Notes: generated from the letters alone by a model not told the origin. A stretch of 39,959 nucleotides of DNA from an uncultured Opitutales bacterium (GCA_900548275.1 URJY01000021.1:1-39959); one strand, 5' to 3'. Shown: positions 8,693-17,377, counted from the first letter of the stretch. Made by a program: numbers and translations.

Positions 8693-8763
8693 GGCGTGGT
8701 AGCCAAGTGGTAAGGCAAGGCTCTGCAAAAGCTTCATCGTCGGTCCGATTCCGACCCACGCCT
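8693..8763 (+). tRNA. tRNA-Cys (GCA)
   Basis: The 71-nt cloverleaf has acceptor stem GGCGTGG/CCACGCC and anticodon stem AGGCT/AGCTT around the loop CTGCAAA, giving anticodon GCA. The T-arm is GTCGG/CCGAC around TCCGATT. The discriminator is U, as expected for tRNA-Cys. CCA is not encoded. Confidence 0.95.
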
Positions 8764-8839
8764 CTTTTTTAAATCGGTTTTGTTCGGGGTTCTCGATTCC
8801 AAGAGGCGGACACTCCCGAAGCAAAGCAAATCTTTTCCG

Positions 8840-8873
8840 ACCGTTCGCCAGTATCAAGCGCAACGGTTTTTTT
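8840..8873 (+). terminator. Terminator between tRNA-Cys and the rpiB-like gene
   Basis: ACCGTTCGC (8840-8848) pairs with GCGcAACGGT (8858-8867, one bulge), followed by a run of seven T. It lies about 75 bases past the tRNA. Confidence 0.6.
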
Positions 8874-8906
8874 ATAACAATTACACTCCATCCCGAAAGG
8901 AAATAT

Positions 8907-9365
8907 ATGAAAATCGTTCTCGGAGCCGATCCGTTTGCATACACCCTCAAGAAGAGCATTGCCGAGCACCTCGCAAAGCGCGGCATCGAAGTTATCGACA
9001 CCGACGGTTATGCGAAAACCGCCTATTATCTGGTTGCAGAAAAGTCCGCAAAGCTCGTGGCAGCAAAAAAGGCTGACGGTGCGGTTCTCCTCTGCGGCAC
9101 GGGTGCGGGTATGTGCATTGTCGCGAACAAGGTGCAGGGAATCAAGGCGGTAAGTGTCGAATCGGTTTTCGCCGCGAAAAAGGCAAAGGCCATCAACAAT
9201 GCCAATGTCATTACGATGGGTGCGATGATTGTCGCCGACTTTATGGCAAACGATATGGTCGATGCGTGGCTCGACACCAAGTTCGCCGAAGGCTTCGAAC
9301 CCCTCAAAGAATTCCTCGAACAAGCCTATCAGGAAGTCTCCAAAATAGACATAACCAACCGCTAA
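8907..9365 (+). CDS. RpiB/LacA/LacB family sugar-phosphate isomerase
   Basis: A 152-aa cytosolic isomerase of the family that interconverts ribose-5-phosphate/ribulose-5-phosphate (RpiB) or galactose-6-phosphate/tagatose-6-phosphate (LacAB). It has the CGTGAGM active-site loop with Cys63 and the ANKVQGIKA segment. The N-terminal motif is GADPFAYTLK, which resembles LacA's GAD form more than the SDHAG form of E. coli RpiB, so the substrate is uncertain. The start is the ATG at 8907, with a clear Shine-Dalgarno (AAAGGA) 6 bases upstream. A perfect-palindrome terminator follows. Confidence 0.85.
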   Translation: MKIVLGADPFAYTLKKSIAEHLAKRGIEVIDTDGYAKTAYYLVAEKSAKLVAAKKADGAVLLCGTGAGMCIVANKVQGIKAVSVESVFAAKKAKAINNANVITMGAMIVADFMANDMVDAWLDTKFAEGFEPLKEFLEQAYQEVSKIDITNR

Positions 9366-9387
9366 TTTTTTATATCTGTGATTATTC

Positions 9388-9412
9388 GGCGCGACTATAG
9401 TCGCGCCTTTTT
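9388..9412 (+). terminator. Terminator after the rpiB-like gene
   Basis: A 20-base perfect palindrome (GGCGCGACTA/TAGTCGCGCC) is followed by five T. A similar hairpin heads the second copy of repeat family B at 39815. Confidence 0.85.
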
Positions 9413-9491
9413 GTTTATAAGTTCGCATTGAACGGCGTTTCGCCGCTCAATGGCTTTGTTTACGCGAACTTATTTTATGAATTTCCGAAAC
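9413..9491. repeat. Nested-hairpin repeat family B, copy 1
   Basis: The outer stem AAGTTCGC (9419-9426)/GCGAACTT (9464-9471) encloses an inner hairpin, ATTGAACGGCG (9427-9437)/CGCCGCTCAAT (9441-9451). The tail tttccgaaacc (about 9482-9492) follows. A diverged copy with the same order of parts lies at 39841-39921. A separate TTGTTC-gata-GAACAA hairpin follows at 9505-9520. Confidence 0.75.
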
Positions 9492-9575
9492 CTATTAACA
9501 ATACTTGTTCGATAGAACAAACAGAGTTCGGAGGGGGAAATGTGGGCGATTATTTTGCAAAGCAAAATGCCCACT

Positions 9576-9617
9576 CGGGGGCGAAGCCCCCGCTATGGCG
9601 TGCAGGCTCCAGCCTGC
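9576..9617 (-). terminator. Paired GC hairpins at the 3' end of the DUF5696-like gene
   Basis: Two hairpins are adjacent: CGGGGGC-GAAG-CCCCCG type at 9576-9592, just past the stop, and GCAGGCT-cc-AGCCTGC at 9602-9617, inside the last codons. No strong T run follows on the minus strand, so termination is uncertain. Confidence 0.4.
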
Positions 9618-11449
9618 AACGGCTTGGGTATGAAAACCGTTTTGTCGGGATTTATCAGAATATAGCTTACGGGGGCTATTTCGTTGTCGCCGAATTTCAC
9701 GGGTTTTTCGTTATAGTTGCTTACAATTTTACTGCCGTCTTCGAATTCGGTGGCAAACACGTTTTCGGCGATTTCGTCGTGGCGCGTCATCTCCTCTTTT
9801 TGCAGATGGCGGACGGGTTTGAATTCGTCCCACGCGCGTTTGATTCGCGGAACGTCGGCGAATTTGTATGTGTAGAAAATCGGGCGTCCGCCGAATTCCA
9901 CAATCTTGAGCGAAACTTTCGGGTCTACAATGCCGTCGCCCTCCATCCAACGCGGGTCGCCGCTCTTCTCGATTTTATACATACACTTTCCGCGCGTGTG
10001 GTTTTGCGTTGCGCGATCGGAGTTGTACAAAATTATTCCGTGGTAGACGAGTTCCCAGAGCGGGAAAACGCCGCTTACAAGTTTGTTCTGCTTGCCCTCC
10101 CAAAGCAGTTTTAAATCGCGTTCGACGTAGTTTATGTAGTCGATGTTTCCCGCGACGTGGTCGTAGCCCGATTCGCTCGCCGCGCCGCCGAAGAGCCGCT
10201 TGCCCTCAGCAAGAATTTTGTTCTGGTATTCCGCCATTTGTTCGGGCGTTGCGGGATGGTTCGGGTCGGCGCAGCGGTTGGGGTATGTAGCAGAATACAC
10301 GTCGATATAGTGCGGACCTTTTGCGCCGAGTGCGCGCATTTTTTCGAGTTCGCTCGGAACCCATTTATGCCAAGAGCAGTTTTGGCAGACGTTCATACAG
10401 TTGCCGCCCGCCCAGACGTAGCCGACATCGAAAGAACCGTCGGCGCGCTTGCCCACCCAGTCGGGATTCCACATGGGCGAGACCGTGTAGCCGTCGGTAT
10501 TCGTTGCGTGCAGGGTGAACTGATAGCCCATATCCTGCACTTTTTTGCAAAGCCTTTTCAAGCCCTCTTCGCCGCCGACGCTTTCCTCGACGGGGAAATG
10601 CGCGGGCGTGCGCCCGTCGTAGCCTCCGTTATTCCAGCCCGCAGAAACGATTGTAGCCTTGTCGACGCCCGAATCCTTTATCGCCTTCACGAACTCCTCC
10701 GACACGCCGAACGGCATATGCACGACAACTGGCAGCTCCGTTTCCTTTGTGAAGTTTGTGGGCTTTTCCACAATCGGCTTTGCGCAGTGCGTCTGGATTC
10801 TTACGACAATCGATTCGCACAGGTACGCCAATTCGGGAAAATCCTTCACGCGGTCTTTGATTGTCCGTACCGCGCCGCGTTCGAGTTGGTATTTGCGGTA
10901 GGCTTTCGCCATCCCGTTGTAGTCGGCGTCCGCGCCCTCGAGAATGTTGAACTCTACGACAACGTCGTCGTACGGCTCGAAAAATTTGCGGACGGAATCG
11001 AGCGTTATTCGCGGGAAAATTTCGTACTTTCCGTTTTTGACTTCCACAACCGCGGTATAGTCGAAACGGTATGTTTTCATATGCCCCCAGAACATTTTTC
11101 CGCCGCGCTTCATCCCGAAAATCGGCATAAGCTGGCGGGGGCGGAAGCATACGCCGTTGTCTTTGTCGAATTTGCCGTAAGTGCCGCGCGGGAAAATCCA
11201 GTAGCCGTCGTCGCCCTTGTTCGCCTTTGCAAACTCGGGAACGATGTCGATAAACTTTGTCGTGTTTTTGATTTCCGACTTCGGAATCACAACGCGGAAT
11301 TTTTTGTCCGAGAGTTTTTCCATTTCGACGGTTTTCGTTTCGACCGTTTTTTTGCCCCACAGTTCGGAATGCGTACGTATCTGCGCGGTTTCGGCGAAAA
11401 GCCCCGCCGACGCGACAGCCGACATCAATATAGATAGAAATTTCCCCAT
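9593..11449 (-). CDS. Secreted DUF5696-like putative glycoside hydrolase
   Basis: A 618-aa protein with a Sec signal peptide (MGKFLSILMSAVASAGLFAE). The body has a YNGMAKAYRKYQLERG segment, HMPFGV and a barrel-like C-terminal half (GWNNGGYDGRTPAHFPVEES, IDVYSATYPNRCADPNHPATPEQM). This resembles the DUF5696 family of putative sugar hydrolases related to GH101-like barrels (from memory). Substrate and catalytic residues are not established. The start is the ATG at 11449; the open frame upstream lacks a signal-like sequence. The last residues (LQAGACTP) are encoded by a hairpin sequence, so the C terminus may have been extended by an inserted repeat. It is divergent from the CE15 pair, suggesting a shared carbohydrate locus. 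Confidence 0.6.
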   Translation of the reverse strand: MGKFLSILMSAVASAGLFAETAQIRTHSELWGKKTVETKTVEMEKLSDKKFRVVIPKSEIKNTTKFIDIVPEFAKANKGDDGYWIFPRGTYGKFDKDNGVCFRPRQLMPIFGMKRGGKMFWGHMKTYRFDYTAVVEVKNGKYEIFPRITLDSVRKFFEPYDDVVVEFNILEGADADYNGMAKAYRKYQLERGAVRTIKDRVKDFPELAYLCESIVVRIQTHCAKPIVEKPTNFTKETELPVVVHMPFGVSEEFVKAIKDSGVDKATIVSAGWNNGGYDGRTPAHFPVEESVGGEEGLKRLCKKVQDMGYQFTLHATNTDGYTVSPMWNPDWVGKRADGSFDVGYVWAGGNCMNVCQNCSWHKWVPSELEKMRALGAKGPHYIDVYSATYPNRCADPNHPATPEQMAEYQNKILAEGKRLFGGAASESGYDHVAGNIDYINYVERDLKLLWEGKQNKLVSGVFPLWELVYHGIILYNSDRATQNHTRGKCMYKIEKSGDPRWMEGDGIVDPKVSLKIVEFGGRPIFYTYKFADVPRIKRAWDEFKPVRHLQKEEMTRHDEIAENVFATEFEDGSKIVSNYNEKPVKFGDNEIAPVSYILINPDKTVFIPKPLQAGACTP

Positions 11450-11535
11450 AGTCTTTTGTGTGTGAATCGGAAATATTCCATCAGAAAAAGCGGCGCGACG
11501 CAAATCAAAAATCCCCGCATTTCAATGCTTTGTGG

Positions 11536-11564
11536 TTGACTTACCCCGCCGCCGCTCATACGAT
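11536..11564 (+). promoter_or_regulatory. Sigma70-type promoter placing the start at the ATG (leaderless)
   Basis: TTGACT (11536-11541) and TACGAT (11559-11564) are separated by 17 bp. The -10 box ends 6 bases before the ATG at 11571, so transcription would begin at or next to the start codon. No Shine-Dalgarno is present. Confidence 0.6.
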
Positions 11565-11570
11565 TGAGAT

Positions 11571-12896
11571 ATGAAAAAGATTTTATGTTATATGTTTGGG
11601 TTGGGACTTTTTTCGGGAATCGCCGCGTTTTGCCACGCAGAACGGTATGTTACGAAAGACCAGCCCGTAAGCAAGACCTTCCTCGAAAAGTACGGGCGTT
11701 CTTTTTACGATTCGAAGAACGTCAACAAATATCCCATTCCCGACGTACTTTTGCGTCTCGACGGCAAAGGCAAAACCGCAACCGCGCAGGAGTGGACAAA
11801 CGAAACGCGCAAGCAGATTGTCGAATTTTTCGACGACCAAATTTACGGCAAAATTCCGCCGCGTCCCGACAAAATCGAGTTTTCGCTCGCAGAGTCGTCC
11901 GACAACGCGCTCGGGGGAATCGCCGAACGCAGACAGTATGTAATCACCGTTTCGGGCAAAGGCGGCTCGCTCTCGTTCAACGTATTGCTCTATCTGCCGA
12001 AAGGTTCGAAAAACGTCCCCGCGTTTGTGTGCCCCAACTTTATGGGCAACCACGCCGCCGCGACCGAAACCGAAGTCTTCGTCACGCCCTACCTTAAGGA
12101 CGACCCCAAGAAGGGCGAAAAGAACAGGGGCGTCAAGGCTTCGCGTTTCCCGTTTGCCGACATCGTATCGCGCGGTTTTGCAATCGCAACGTTCAACTAC
12201 AACGAGCTTTACCTCGACCGCAAGGGCGAAGCAGCCGCCGACGGAAGCGTCTACAAAATTTTCGGCAAAAAGTTCGAATCGCGCCCGTCGATTGTCGCGT
12301 GGGCGTGGGGCAATATGCGCGTGTTCGACCTGCTCGAAACGCTGCCCGAAATCGACCCGCAGCACGTCGCAATCGCGGGGCACTCGCGGCTTTCGAAGAC
12401 CGCGCTTGTAACGGCGGTGCACGACCCGCGTTTTTCCTACGTCTGCGCAAACAACGGCGGCTGCATGGGCGAGGCTCTCTCGAAGCGCGACTACGGCGAA
12501 AACATCGCCTCGATGGTCAACATCAATATGCCCTACTGGTTCTCGCCGAATCTCAAGAAATACGCCGACAACGAGGGTGAACTGCCCGTCGACCAACACC
12601 ACCTGCTTGCGGCAATCGCGCCGCGCCCGCTCTACGTTGCAAGCTCCGCCGAAGACTACTGGGCAGACCCCGAGGGGCAGCTTCTGGGGCTGATGCACGC
12701 CTGCCCCGCGTACGCCCTGTTCGGTGCGAAAAACTTCCCCACGCTCGACGCGCTCGAGATAGAAAAGCCCTTCCACGGCGACGTAGCCTATCACATCCGT
12801 TCGGGCAAGCACAACATCACCGCCTACGACTGGAAGAACTTTATGGACTACGCGCAAAAGCGCGGCTGGAAGCCCGTTCCTCCGAAAAACCGATAA
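11571..12896 (+). CDS. Secreted CE15-type glucuronoyl esterase, first of a tandem pair
   Basis: A 441-aa alpha/beta hydrolase with a signal peptide (residues about 1-23). The nucleophile elbow is GHSRLSK with Ser272; the family consensus is GCSR or GHSR followed by xGK, so Ser replaces the usual Gly. The likely catalytic His is His414 (RSGKHNITAYDW), and an acidic residue in SSAEDYWADPEGQ may complete the triad. Such enzymes cut ester bonds between glucuronic acid of xylan and lignin alcohols; bacterial members are often annotated acetylxylan esterase. The next gene is a paralogue with the same layout, 21 bp downstream. The likely compartment is the periplasm or outside the cell. Confidence 0.8.
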   Translation: MKKILCYMFGLGLFSGIAAFCHAERYVTKDQPVSKTFLEKYGRSFYDSKNVNKYPIPDVLLRLDGKGKTATAQEWTNETRKQIVEFFDDQIYGKIPPRPDKIEFSLAESSDNALGGIAERRQYVITVSGKGGSLSFNVLLYLPKGSKNVPAFVCPNFMGNHAAATETEVFVTPYLKDDPKKGEKNRGVKASRFPFADIVSRGFAIATFNYNELYLDRKGEAAADGSVYKIFGKKFESRPSIVAWAWGNMRVFDLLETLPEIDPQHVAIAGHSRLSKTALVTAVHDPRFSYVCANNGGCMGEALSKRDYGENIASMVNINMPYWFSPNLKKYADNEGELPVDQHHLLAAIAPRPLYVASSAEDYWADPEGQLLGLMHACPAYALFGAKNFPTLDALEIEKPFHGDVAYHIRSGKHNITAYDWKNFMDYAQKRGWKPVPPKNR

Positions 12897-12917
12897 TATC
12901 AAGAAAGGATACCGTTT

Positions 12918-14279
12918 ATGAAAAAGTCATTTTTTGCAATATTGGCGTTTTCCGCACTGAACCTCTTCGGATACGTCGAGGGCGAGCTGTACAACTCCGA
13001 CTTTCCCGAGAAGTCGTGCATGAGATTCAACAGGGAGAAAAAAGTTCCCATCAACTATTCCGACGCGAAAGCCGATGTCTACAAAAAGCTCGACATCCTC
13101 GACAAAATCGGCGGCGGCGGGCGTGTCGAAACCGCAAAACAGTGGCTCGACGAGGAACGTCCCAAGGTGATAAAATTTCTCGAGGAGCAGTATTTCGGCA
13201 AAATGCCGCCGCGCCCGCAAAAGCTCGAGTTCAAGCTTGTCGAATCGTCCGACAACGCGCTCGGCGGAATCGCAAAGCGCAGGCAGTACAAGATAATTTC
13301 GACCGACAAAAACGGCACGCACATCTTCAACGTTTTGATGTACTACCCGCAGGACGCGTCGGTCGAAAAGCCCGTGCCCGCGTTCATCTACACGAACTAC
13401 AACGGCAACCACTCGACCGTTTCCGAACCCGAAGTTCTTATGCCCGAAGAGGGAACTTGGCTCGACAACAGCAAGAGGGGCAAAATCACCGACAACCGCG
13501 CCCACGACTATCAGCGCGGCATGGGCGCGCCGCGCAATCCGTTCAGGGACATCGTATCGCGCGGATACGCCGTCGCCACGTTCTGCTACTGCGAGCTGTA
13601 CCCCGACAAGGAATACATACTTTCCGAGAACGAATCGGTCTTCCGCATTTTCGACAAAGCCGACATCGACAAAGAGCCGCGCTGCATTGCCGCGTGGGCG
13701 TGGGGCGACTGCCGCGTGCTCGACCTGCTCGAAACGCTGCCGTTTATCGACCGCTCGAAAATCGGCGTTGCGGGGCACTCGCGGCTCGGCAAGACGGCGA
13801 TGCTTGCGGGCGCGTACGACACGCGTTTTGCGCTCGCGGTCTCGAACAGTTCCTGCGGCGGCGGCGCGGCGATGAACAGGCACAACTACGGCGAGACGCT
13901 GCAATTTGCCGTGGCGTATTTCCCCTGTTGGTACAAGCCCGCAATGAGAAAGTACGCCGAGGACATCGAAAGTATGCCGATTGACGCGCAGCACGTTCTG
14001 GCGGCGATGGCACCGCGCATGATTTACGTTTTGAGCGGAACTAAGGACTACTGGGCAGATCCGAAGGGCGAATTTATGTCGCTTGCCGAAGCGGGTAAAA
14101 TCTACGCACTCTTCGGAAAGACAAAGCTGCCCACGCCCGACGATCTGCGCGTGAAAAAGCCGTTTGTCGGCAACGGATTCGGGTACGTCCTGTACGACGG
14201 TCCGCACCAAATCGACGCGTACAACTGGAAGTGCATAATGGACTTCACCGACGCGCACGGCTGGACAAAGCGCAAATAA
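12918..14279 (+). CDS. Secreted CE15-type glucuronoyl esterase, second of the pair
   Basis: A 453-aa paralogue of the preceding gene. It has a signal peptide (MKKSFFAILAFSALNLFGYVEG), nucleophile elbow GHSRLGK with Ser288, likely catalytic His430 (YDGPHQIDAYNW), and the shared segments SSDNALGGIA-[EK]-RRQY, DIVSRG[FY]A and AWAWG. It keeps the consensus Gly that the first copy lacks. An AAAGGA Shine-Dalgarno precedes the ATG, and the 21-bp gap suggests one mRNA. The copies have diverged clearly, so they probably act on different substrates. A strong terminator follows. Confidence 0.8.
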   Translation: MKKSFFAILAFSALNLFGYVEGELYNSDFPEKSCMRFNREKKVPINYSDAKADVYKKLDILDKIGGGGRVETAKQWLDEERPKVIKFLEEQYFGKMPPRPQKLEFKLVESSDNALGGIAKRRQYKIISTDKNGTHIFNVLMYYPQDASVEKPVPAFIYTNYNGNHSTVSEPEVLMPEEGTWLDNSKRGKITDNRAHDYQRGMGAPRNPFRDIVSRGYAVATFCYCELYPDKEYILSENESVFRIFDKADIDKEPRCIAAWAWGDCRVLDLLETLPFIDRSKIGVAGHSRLGKTAMLAGAYDTRFALAVSNSSCGGGAAMNRHNYGETLQFAVAYFPCWYKPAMRKYAEDIESMPIDAQHVLAAMAPRMIYVLSGTKDYWADPKGEFMSLAEAGKIYALFGKTKLPTPDDLRVKKPFVGNGFGYVLYDGPHQIDAYNWKCIMDFTDAHGWTKRK

Positions 14280-14309
14280 TCCGCTGCTTGCGACGGCAGT
14301 TTTTTCGAA

Positions 14310-14341
14310 AATCCGCAGCTTCAGAAGTTGCGGATTTTTTT
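14310..14341 (+). terminator. Terminator after the CE15 pair
   Basis: AATCCGCA (14310-14317) pairs with TGCGGATT (14329-14336), with an inner CT/AG pairing, followed by a T run that runs into the next promoter's -35 box. Confidence 0.85.
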
Positions 14342-14369
14342 TGACACACGCAAACCCTTCGAAAATAAT
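14341..14369 (+). promoter_or_regulatory. Promoter of the Tat FAD oxidoreductase gene
   Basis: TTGACA (14341-14346, consensus) and AATAAT (14364-14369) are separated by 17 bp. The ATG is at 14396, so the leader would be about 20 bases. Confidence 0.75.
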
Positions 14370-14395
14370 GAAGCCCTACTTACTCTGCAACAGAC

Positions 14396-16381
14396 ATGGA
14401 AAACAAAGATTTCGACAAAATGGGAAGACGGAGATTTTTAAGCGCGTCCACAATGTCGCTGCTCGGATACTCCTTCATGGTTAGCATACCCGCAAAAGCC
14501 GACGACGCCGCGGGCGATTCGAAAGCGGGAATTACGCCGCTCGGCAAAAAGATAGAAAAATCGCTCGGGGGAAAACCCTTCGACCTCGCGGGCGAACCGA
14601 ATATGGAGAAAATCGAAATCGACTGCGATGTACTCGTTGCGGGCGGCGGATTGGCGGGCGTTTGCGCGGCGATAGCGGCTGCGCGTTCGGGCGCGAAAAC
14701 CGTGCTCGTCCAAGACAGGTCGAGGCTCGGCGGCAACTCGAGTTCGGAGATTCGAATGCACCCGCTCGGGATATGGAGCCACAAGGTCGGTTGGCGCGAA
14801 GCGGGAATTTTGGAGGAAATCAAGCTCGAGCACGCCGTAAAAAACCCGCAAATGTCGTGGGAAATGTGGGACTTGGTTTTGTACGACAAGTGCGTTTCCG
14901 AAAAGAACCTTACCCTGCTTCTCGACACATCGGTCTATCTTGCCGAAACGAAAGACGGCAAAATAAAATCGGTCATGGCGCGAAGCGACCACTCGCTTAA
15001 AATCTACAAAATTTCGGCAAAGCAGTTTGTGGACTGCACGGGCGACGCACGAATCGCCATGGAGGCGGGCGCAACGCTGATGTCGGGGCGCGAAGGCTCG
15101 AAAAAATACGGCGAAGAACTCGCCGACATCTACGAGCTCGGCAAGCATCTGTGCGCGTCCGTAATCTACACTTCGAAAGACTGCGGAAAACCGACGCCGT
15201 TTACGCCGCCGTCATGGGCGAAAAAAATCGCGGAGGAAGACCTGAAGTTCCGCAACCCCCGCGCAAGCGGTTTCGGAATGGGCTACGCTTTCATTTCGCA
15301 CGGCGGAATGGCCGACACCCTGCGCGACACCGAAGTTCTGCGCTTCGAACTTCTGTCGATAATTCTCGGAGTGTGGGACTACATAAAAAACAGCGGCAAA
15401 TTTCCCGAAACGGCAAACCTCGCCCTCGATTCCGTCGGCATGATTCCCGCCAAGCGCGACACATACCGCGTGCTCGGCGAAAGAATTTTCACCGTCCACG
15501 ACATCAAGGGCAAGTGGCGCGAAATGCCCGACCAAATCGCGGCGGCGGGCTGGGCGTTGGAGGACCAGACATCGAAGGGCTTCTACGCCGAGCGCCACAA
15601 GAAACCCGCAATTTTCGCGGGAAAGATAGACTACTACAACATCCCGTTCGGCTCGCTCGTTGCAAAGGATTTGTCAAACCTGCTGATGGCGGGGCGCGAC
15701 ATTAGCTGCAGCCATATGGCATTTTCGTCGACGCGCATAATGAACACCTGCGCAACCACGGGGCAGGTTTCGGGCACGGCGGCGGCAATCTGCGCGAAAG
15801 AGGGAATCTCGCCGAAAGACATTTTGAAGTCTCCCGCCAAGTTCGAAAAATTCCGACAGCAGATTCTGCGCGACGGCGTAATCATAGCGGGCGTCAAAAA
15901 CGGCGACCCGCTCGACCTCGCGCGAAGGGCGACGGTTTCGGCGACATCGTGCTCGACCTCCACAAAACCCGAAAACGCAATCTCGGGAATGTTCTACGAC
16001 AACAAGGGCAGCTTCGAAAACCGCTGGATTGCGCCGATAATCGACCGCCCGATTCTGAAGCTCGAATGGGCAAAGCCTCAGAAAATCTCGAAGCTGATTC
16101 TCAACTTCGACACCGGTTGCCGAATGCTGACAATTACGCGCCAGCATAACTTCTTAAAAAGGCTCGTGCTCGGCCCGCAACCCGAATGCCTCAAGCACTA
16201 CAAACTGACCGCGACGCTCGAAAACGGCGAAAAGATAAAGCTCGCCGAAGTCAAGGACAACTACCAGAAACGCGTCGAACACGACTTCGAAAGCCTCGAG
16301 GCGAAGTCGGTCGAGCTTGAGTGCATCGAAACGAACGGCTCTGACGTTGCGTCGGTGTTCGAAGTACGCGCATACGCCTAA
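14396..16381 (+). CDS. Tat-exported FAD-dependent oxidoreductase
   Basis: A 661-aa protein with a twin-arginine signal (GRRRFL at 10-15, then a hydrophobic stretch), so it is exported folded with its cofactor. The FAD-binding Rossmann loop is AGGGLAG at 82-88 (DVLVAGGGLAGVCAAIAAARSGA), and LGGNSSSEIR follows. This matches the FAD_oxidored family (PF12831 type) common in Verrucomicrobia and Planctomycetes. The C-terminal 150 residues form a separate domain, possibly beta-sandwich. The substrate is unknown; oxidation of a sugar or sugar acid released by neighbouring enzymes is an inference. It has its own promoter. Confidence 0.8.
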   Translation: MENKDFDKMGRRRFLSASTMSLLGYSFMVSIPAKADDAAGDSKAGITPLGKKIEKSLGGKPFDLAGEPNMEKIEIDCDVLVAGGGLAGVCAAIAAARSGAKTVLVQDRSRLGGNSSSEIRMHPLGIWSHKVGWREAGILEEIKLEHAVKNPQMSWEMWDLVLYDKCVSEKNLTLLLDTSVYLAETKDGKIKSVMARSDHSLKIYKISAKQFVDCTGDARIAMEAGATLMSGREGSKKYGEELADIYELGKHLCASVIYTSKDCGKPTPFTPPSWAKKIAEEDLKFRNPRASGFGMGYAFISHGGMADTLRDTEVLRFELLSIILGVWDYIKNSGKFPETANLALDSVGMIPAKRDTYRVLGERIFTVHDIKGKWREMPDQIAAAGWALEDQTSKGFYAERHKKPAIFAGKIDYYNIPFGSLVAKDLSNLLMAGRDISCSHMAFSSTRIMNTCATTGQVSGTAAAICAKEGISPKDILKSPAKFEKFRQQILRDGVIIAGVKNGDPLDLARRATVSATSCSTSTKPENAISGMFYDNKGSFENRWIAPIIDRPILKLEWAKPQKISKLILNFDTGCRMLTITRQHNFLKRLVLGPQPECLKHYKLTATLENGEKIKLAEVKDNYQKRVEHDFESLEAKSVELECIETNGSDVASVFEVRAYA

Positions 16382-16399
16382 CACGCGCCGAAATTGGGC

Positions 16400-16429
16400 T
16401 TGCAAAATTGCGCGTTTATGTGGAATAAT
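16400..16429 (+). promoter_or_regulatory. Candidate promoter of the EEP lipoprotein gene
   Basis: TTGCAA (16400-16405) and AATAAT (16424-16429) are separated by 18 bp, 27 bases before the ATG at 16457. Confidence 0.5.
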
Positions 16430-16456
16430 TTCGGAAAAACCAATTCGATTGTTTCA

Positions 16457-17377
16457 ATGAAAAGCGTATTTGCAAGTCTGACGGCGGCGGTTGCCGCGCT
16501 CTTTGTGTTGTGCTCGTGCTCCGCCGAAAAAGCCGAATCTCCCGCCGAAGCCGCGGCGTGCCGCGCGACGGTAAACGTGGCGTCGTTCAATATGCTCTAT
16601 TTTGCCGACAAGCCCTACTGGGAAAAGCGGCGCGCGCAAATCCCCGCGCTTATGAAATTCCACGAGTTCGACATATGCGGCTCGCAGGAGTTGTCGGCGG
16701 AACAGGCGGACTGGATTTTGTCGCAGCTCGGCTCCGAGTGGGCCGCCGAGTTCAACAACCCCAAGATTATGCCCAAGGGCAAAAGCTGGGCGATGAACGT
16801 TGTAGTGTTCTACAAAGCGTCGCGCTTCGAACGCCTCGACGGCGGCACGTTCTGGTTCGGCCCGAACCCCTACCCGCCCGAAAAACGGACGGTCGGCTGG
16901 GGGGTCGGCGGCGAAAAGCAGAACCGATTCTGCACTTGGATAAAACTGCGCGACAAACTCTCGGGTCGCGAACTCGTGTTCTTCGACCTGCACCTGAACA
17001 GCCGCAACAAGCCCGACAGGGAAAAATCGTTCGACCTGCTCGTTTCGGAAGTGCCGAAAATCGCGGGCAAAACGCCGTTCGTAATCGTGGGCGACTTCAA
17101 CACGCGCGAAAAGGAGATGATAGACAAGTTCGAGTCGTCGGGTCTGCTGCGCAACTCGCGCGACATCTCGAAAACGCCCCACTACGGCCCCGAACCGACG
17201 TGCATAGGCGTAAAGCCCGACTCAAAGCGGTGGCTTTCGCGCCCGATAGATTTCGTATTCGTCTCGAACGGGGTCGAAGTGCTCAAGCACGCAAACCTTT
17301 CGGACACATTCGAAGACGTGCGCCCGTCCGACCATATGCCCGTGTTTGCGAAAATCGCGATACCCGCGACGCGCTAA
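16457..17377 (+). CDS. Endonuclease/exonuclease/phosphatase family lipoprotein
   Basis: A 306-aa protein of the EEP superfamily (DNase I / inositol phosphatase fold). It has a lipoprotein signal with the lipid-accepting Cys at about 21 (LCSC), SQE near the start of the domain (metal-binding Glu), GDFNT in the middle and SDHMPV near the end. All core residues of the fold are present. The substrate could be a phosphoester of nucleic acid, sugar or lipid and cannot be told from sequence. The ATG at 16457 gives the signal peptide; the open frame upstream does not. It lies 75 bp after the FAD oxidoreductase. Confidence 0.8.
   Translation: MKSVFASLTAAVAALFVLCSCSAEKAESPAEAAACRATVNVASFNMLYFADKPYWEKRRAQIPALMKFHEFDICGSQELSAEQADWILSQLGSEWAAEFNNPKIMPKGKSWAMNVVVFYKASRFERLDGGTFWFGPNPYPPEKRTVGWGVGGEKQNRFCTWIKLRDKLSGRELVFFDLHLNSRNKPDREKSFDLLVSEVPKIAGKTPFVIVGDFNTREKEMIDKFESSGLLRNSRDISKTPHYGPEPTCIGVKPDSKRWLSRPIDFVFVSNGVEVLKHANLSDTFEDVRPSDHMPVFAKIAIPATR

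Noticed and set aside
8893..8906. Frame-open extension upstream of several starts (ahcY, proS, prfA, surA-like)
   Set aside because: Family N termini and signal peptides favour the internal ATGs used here.
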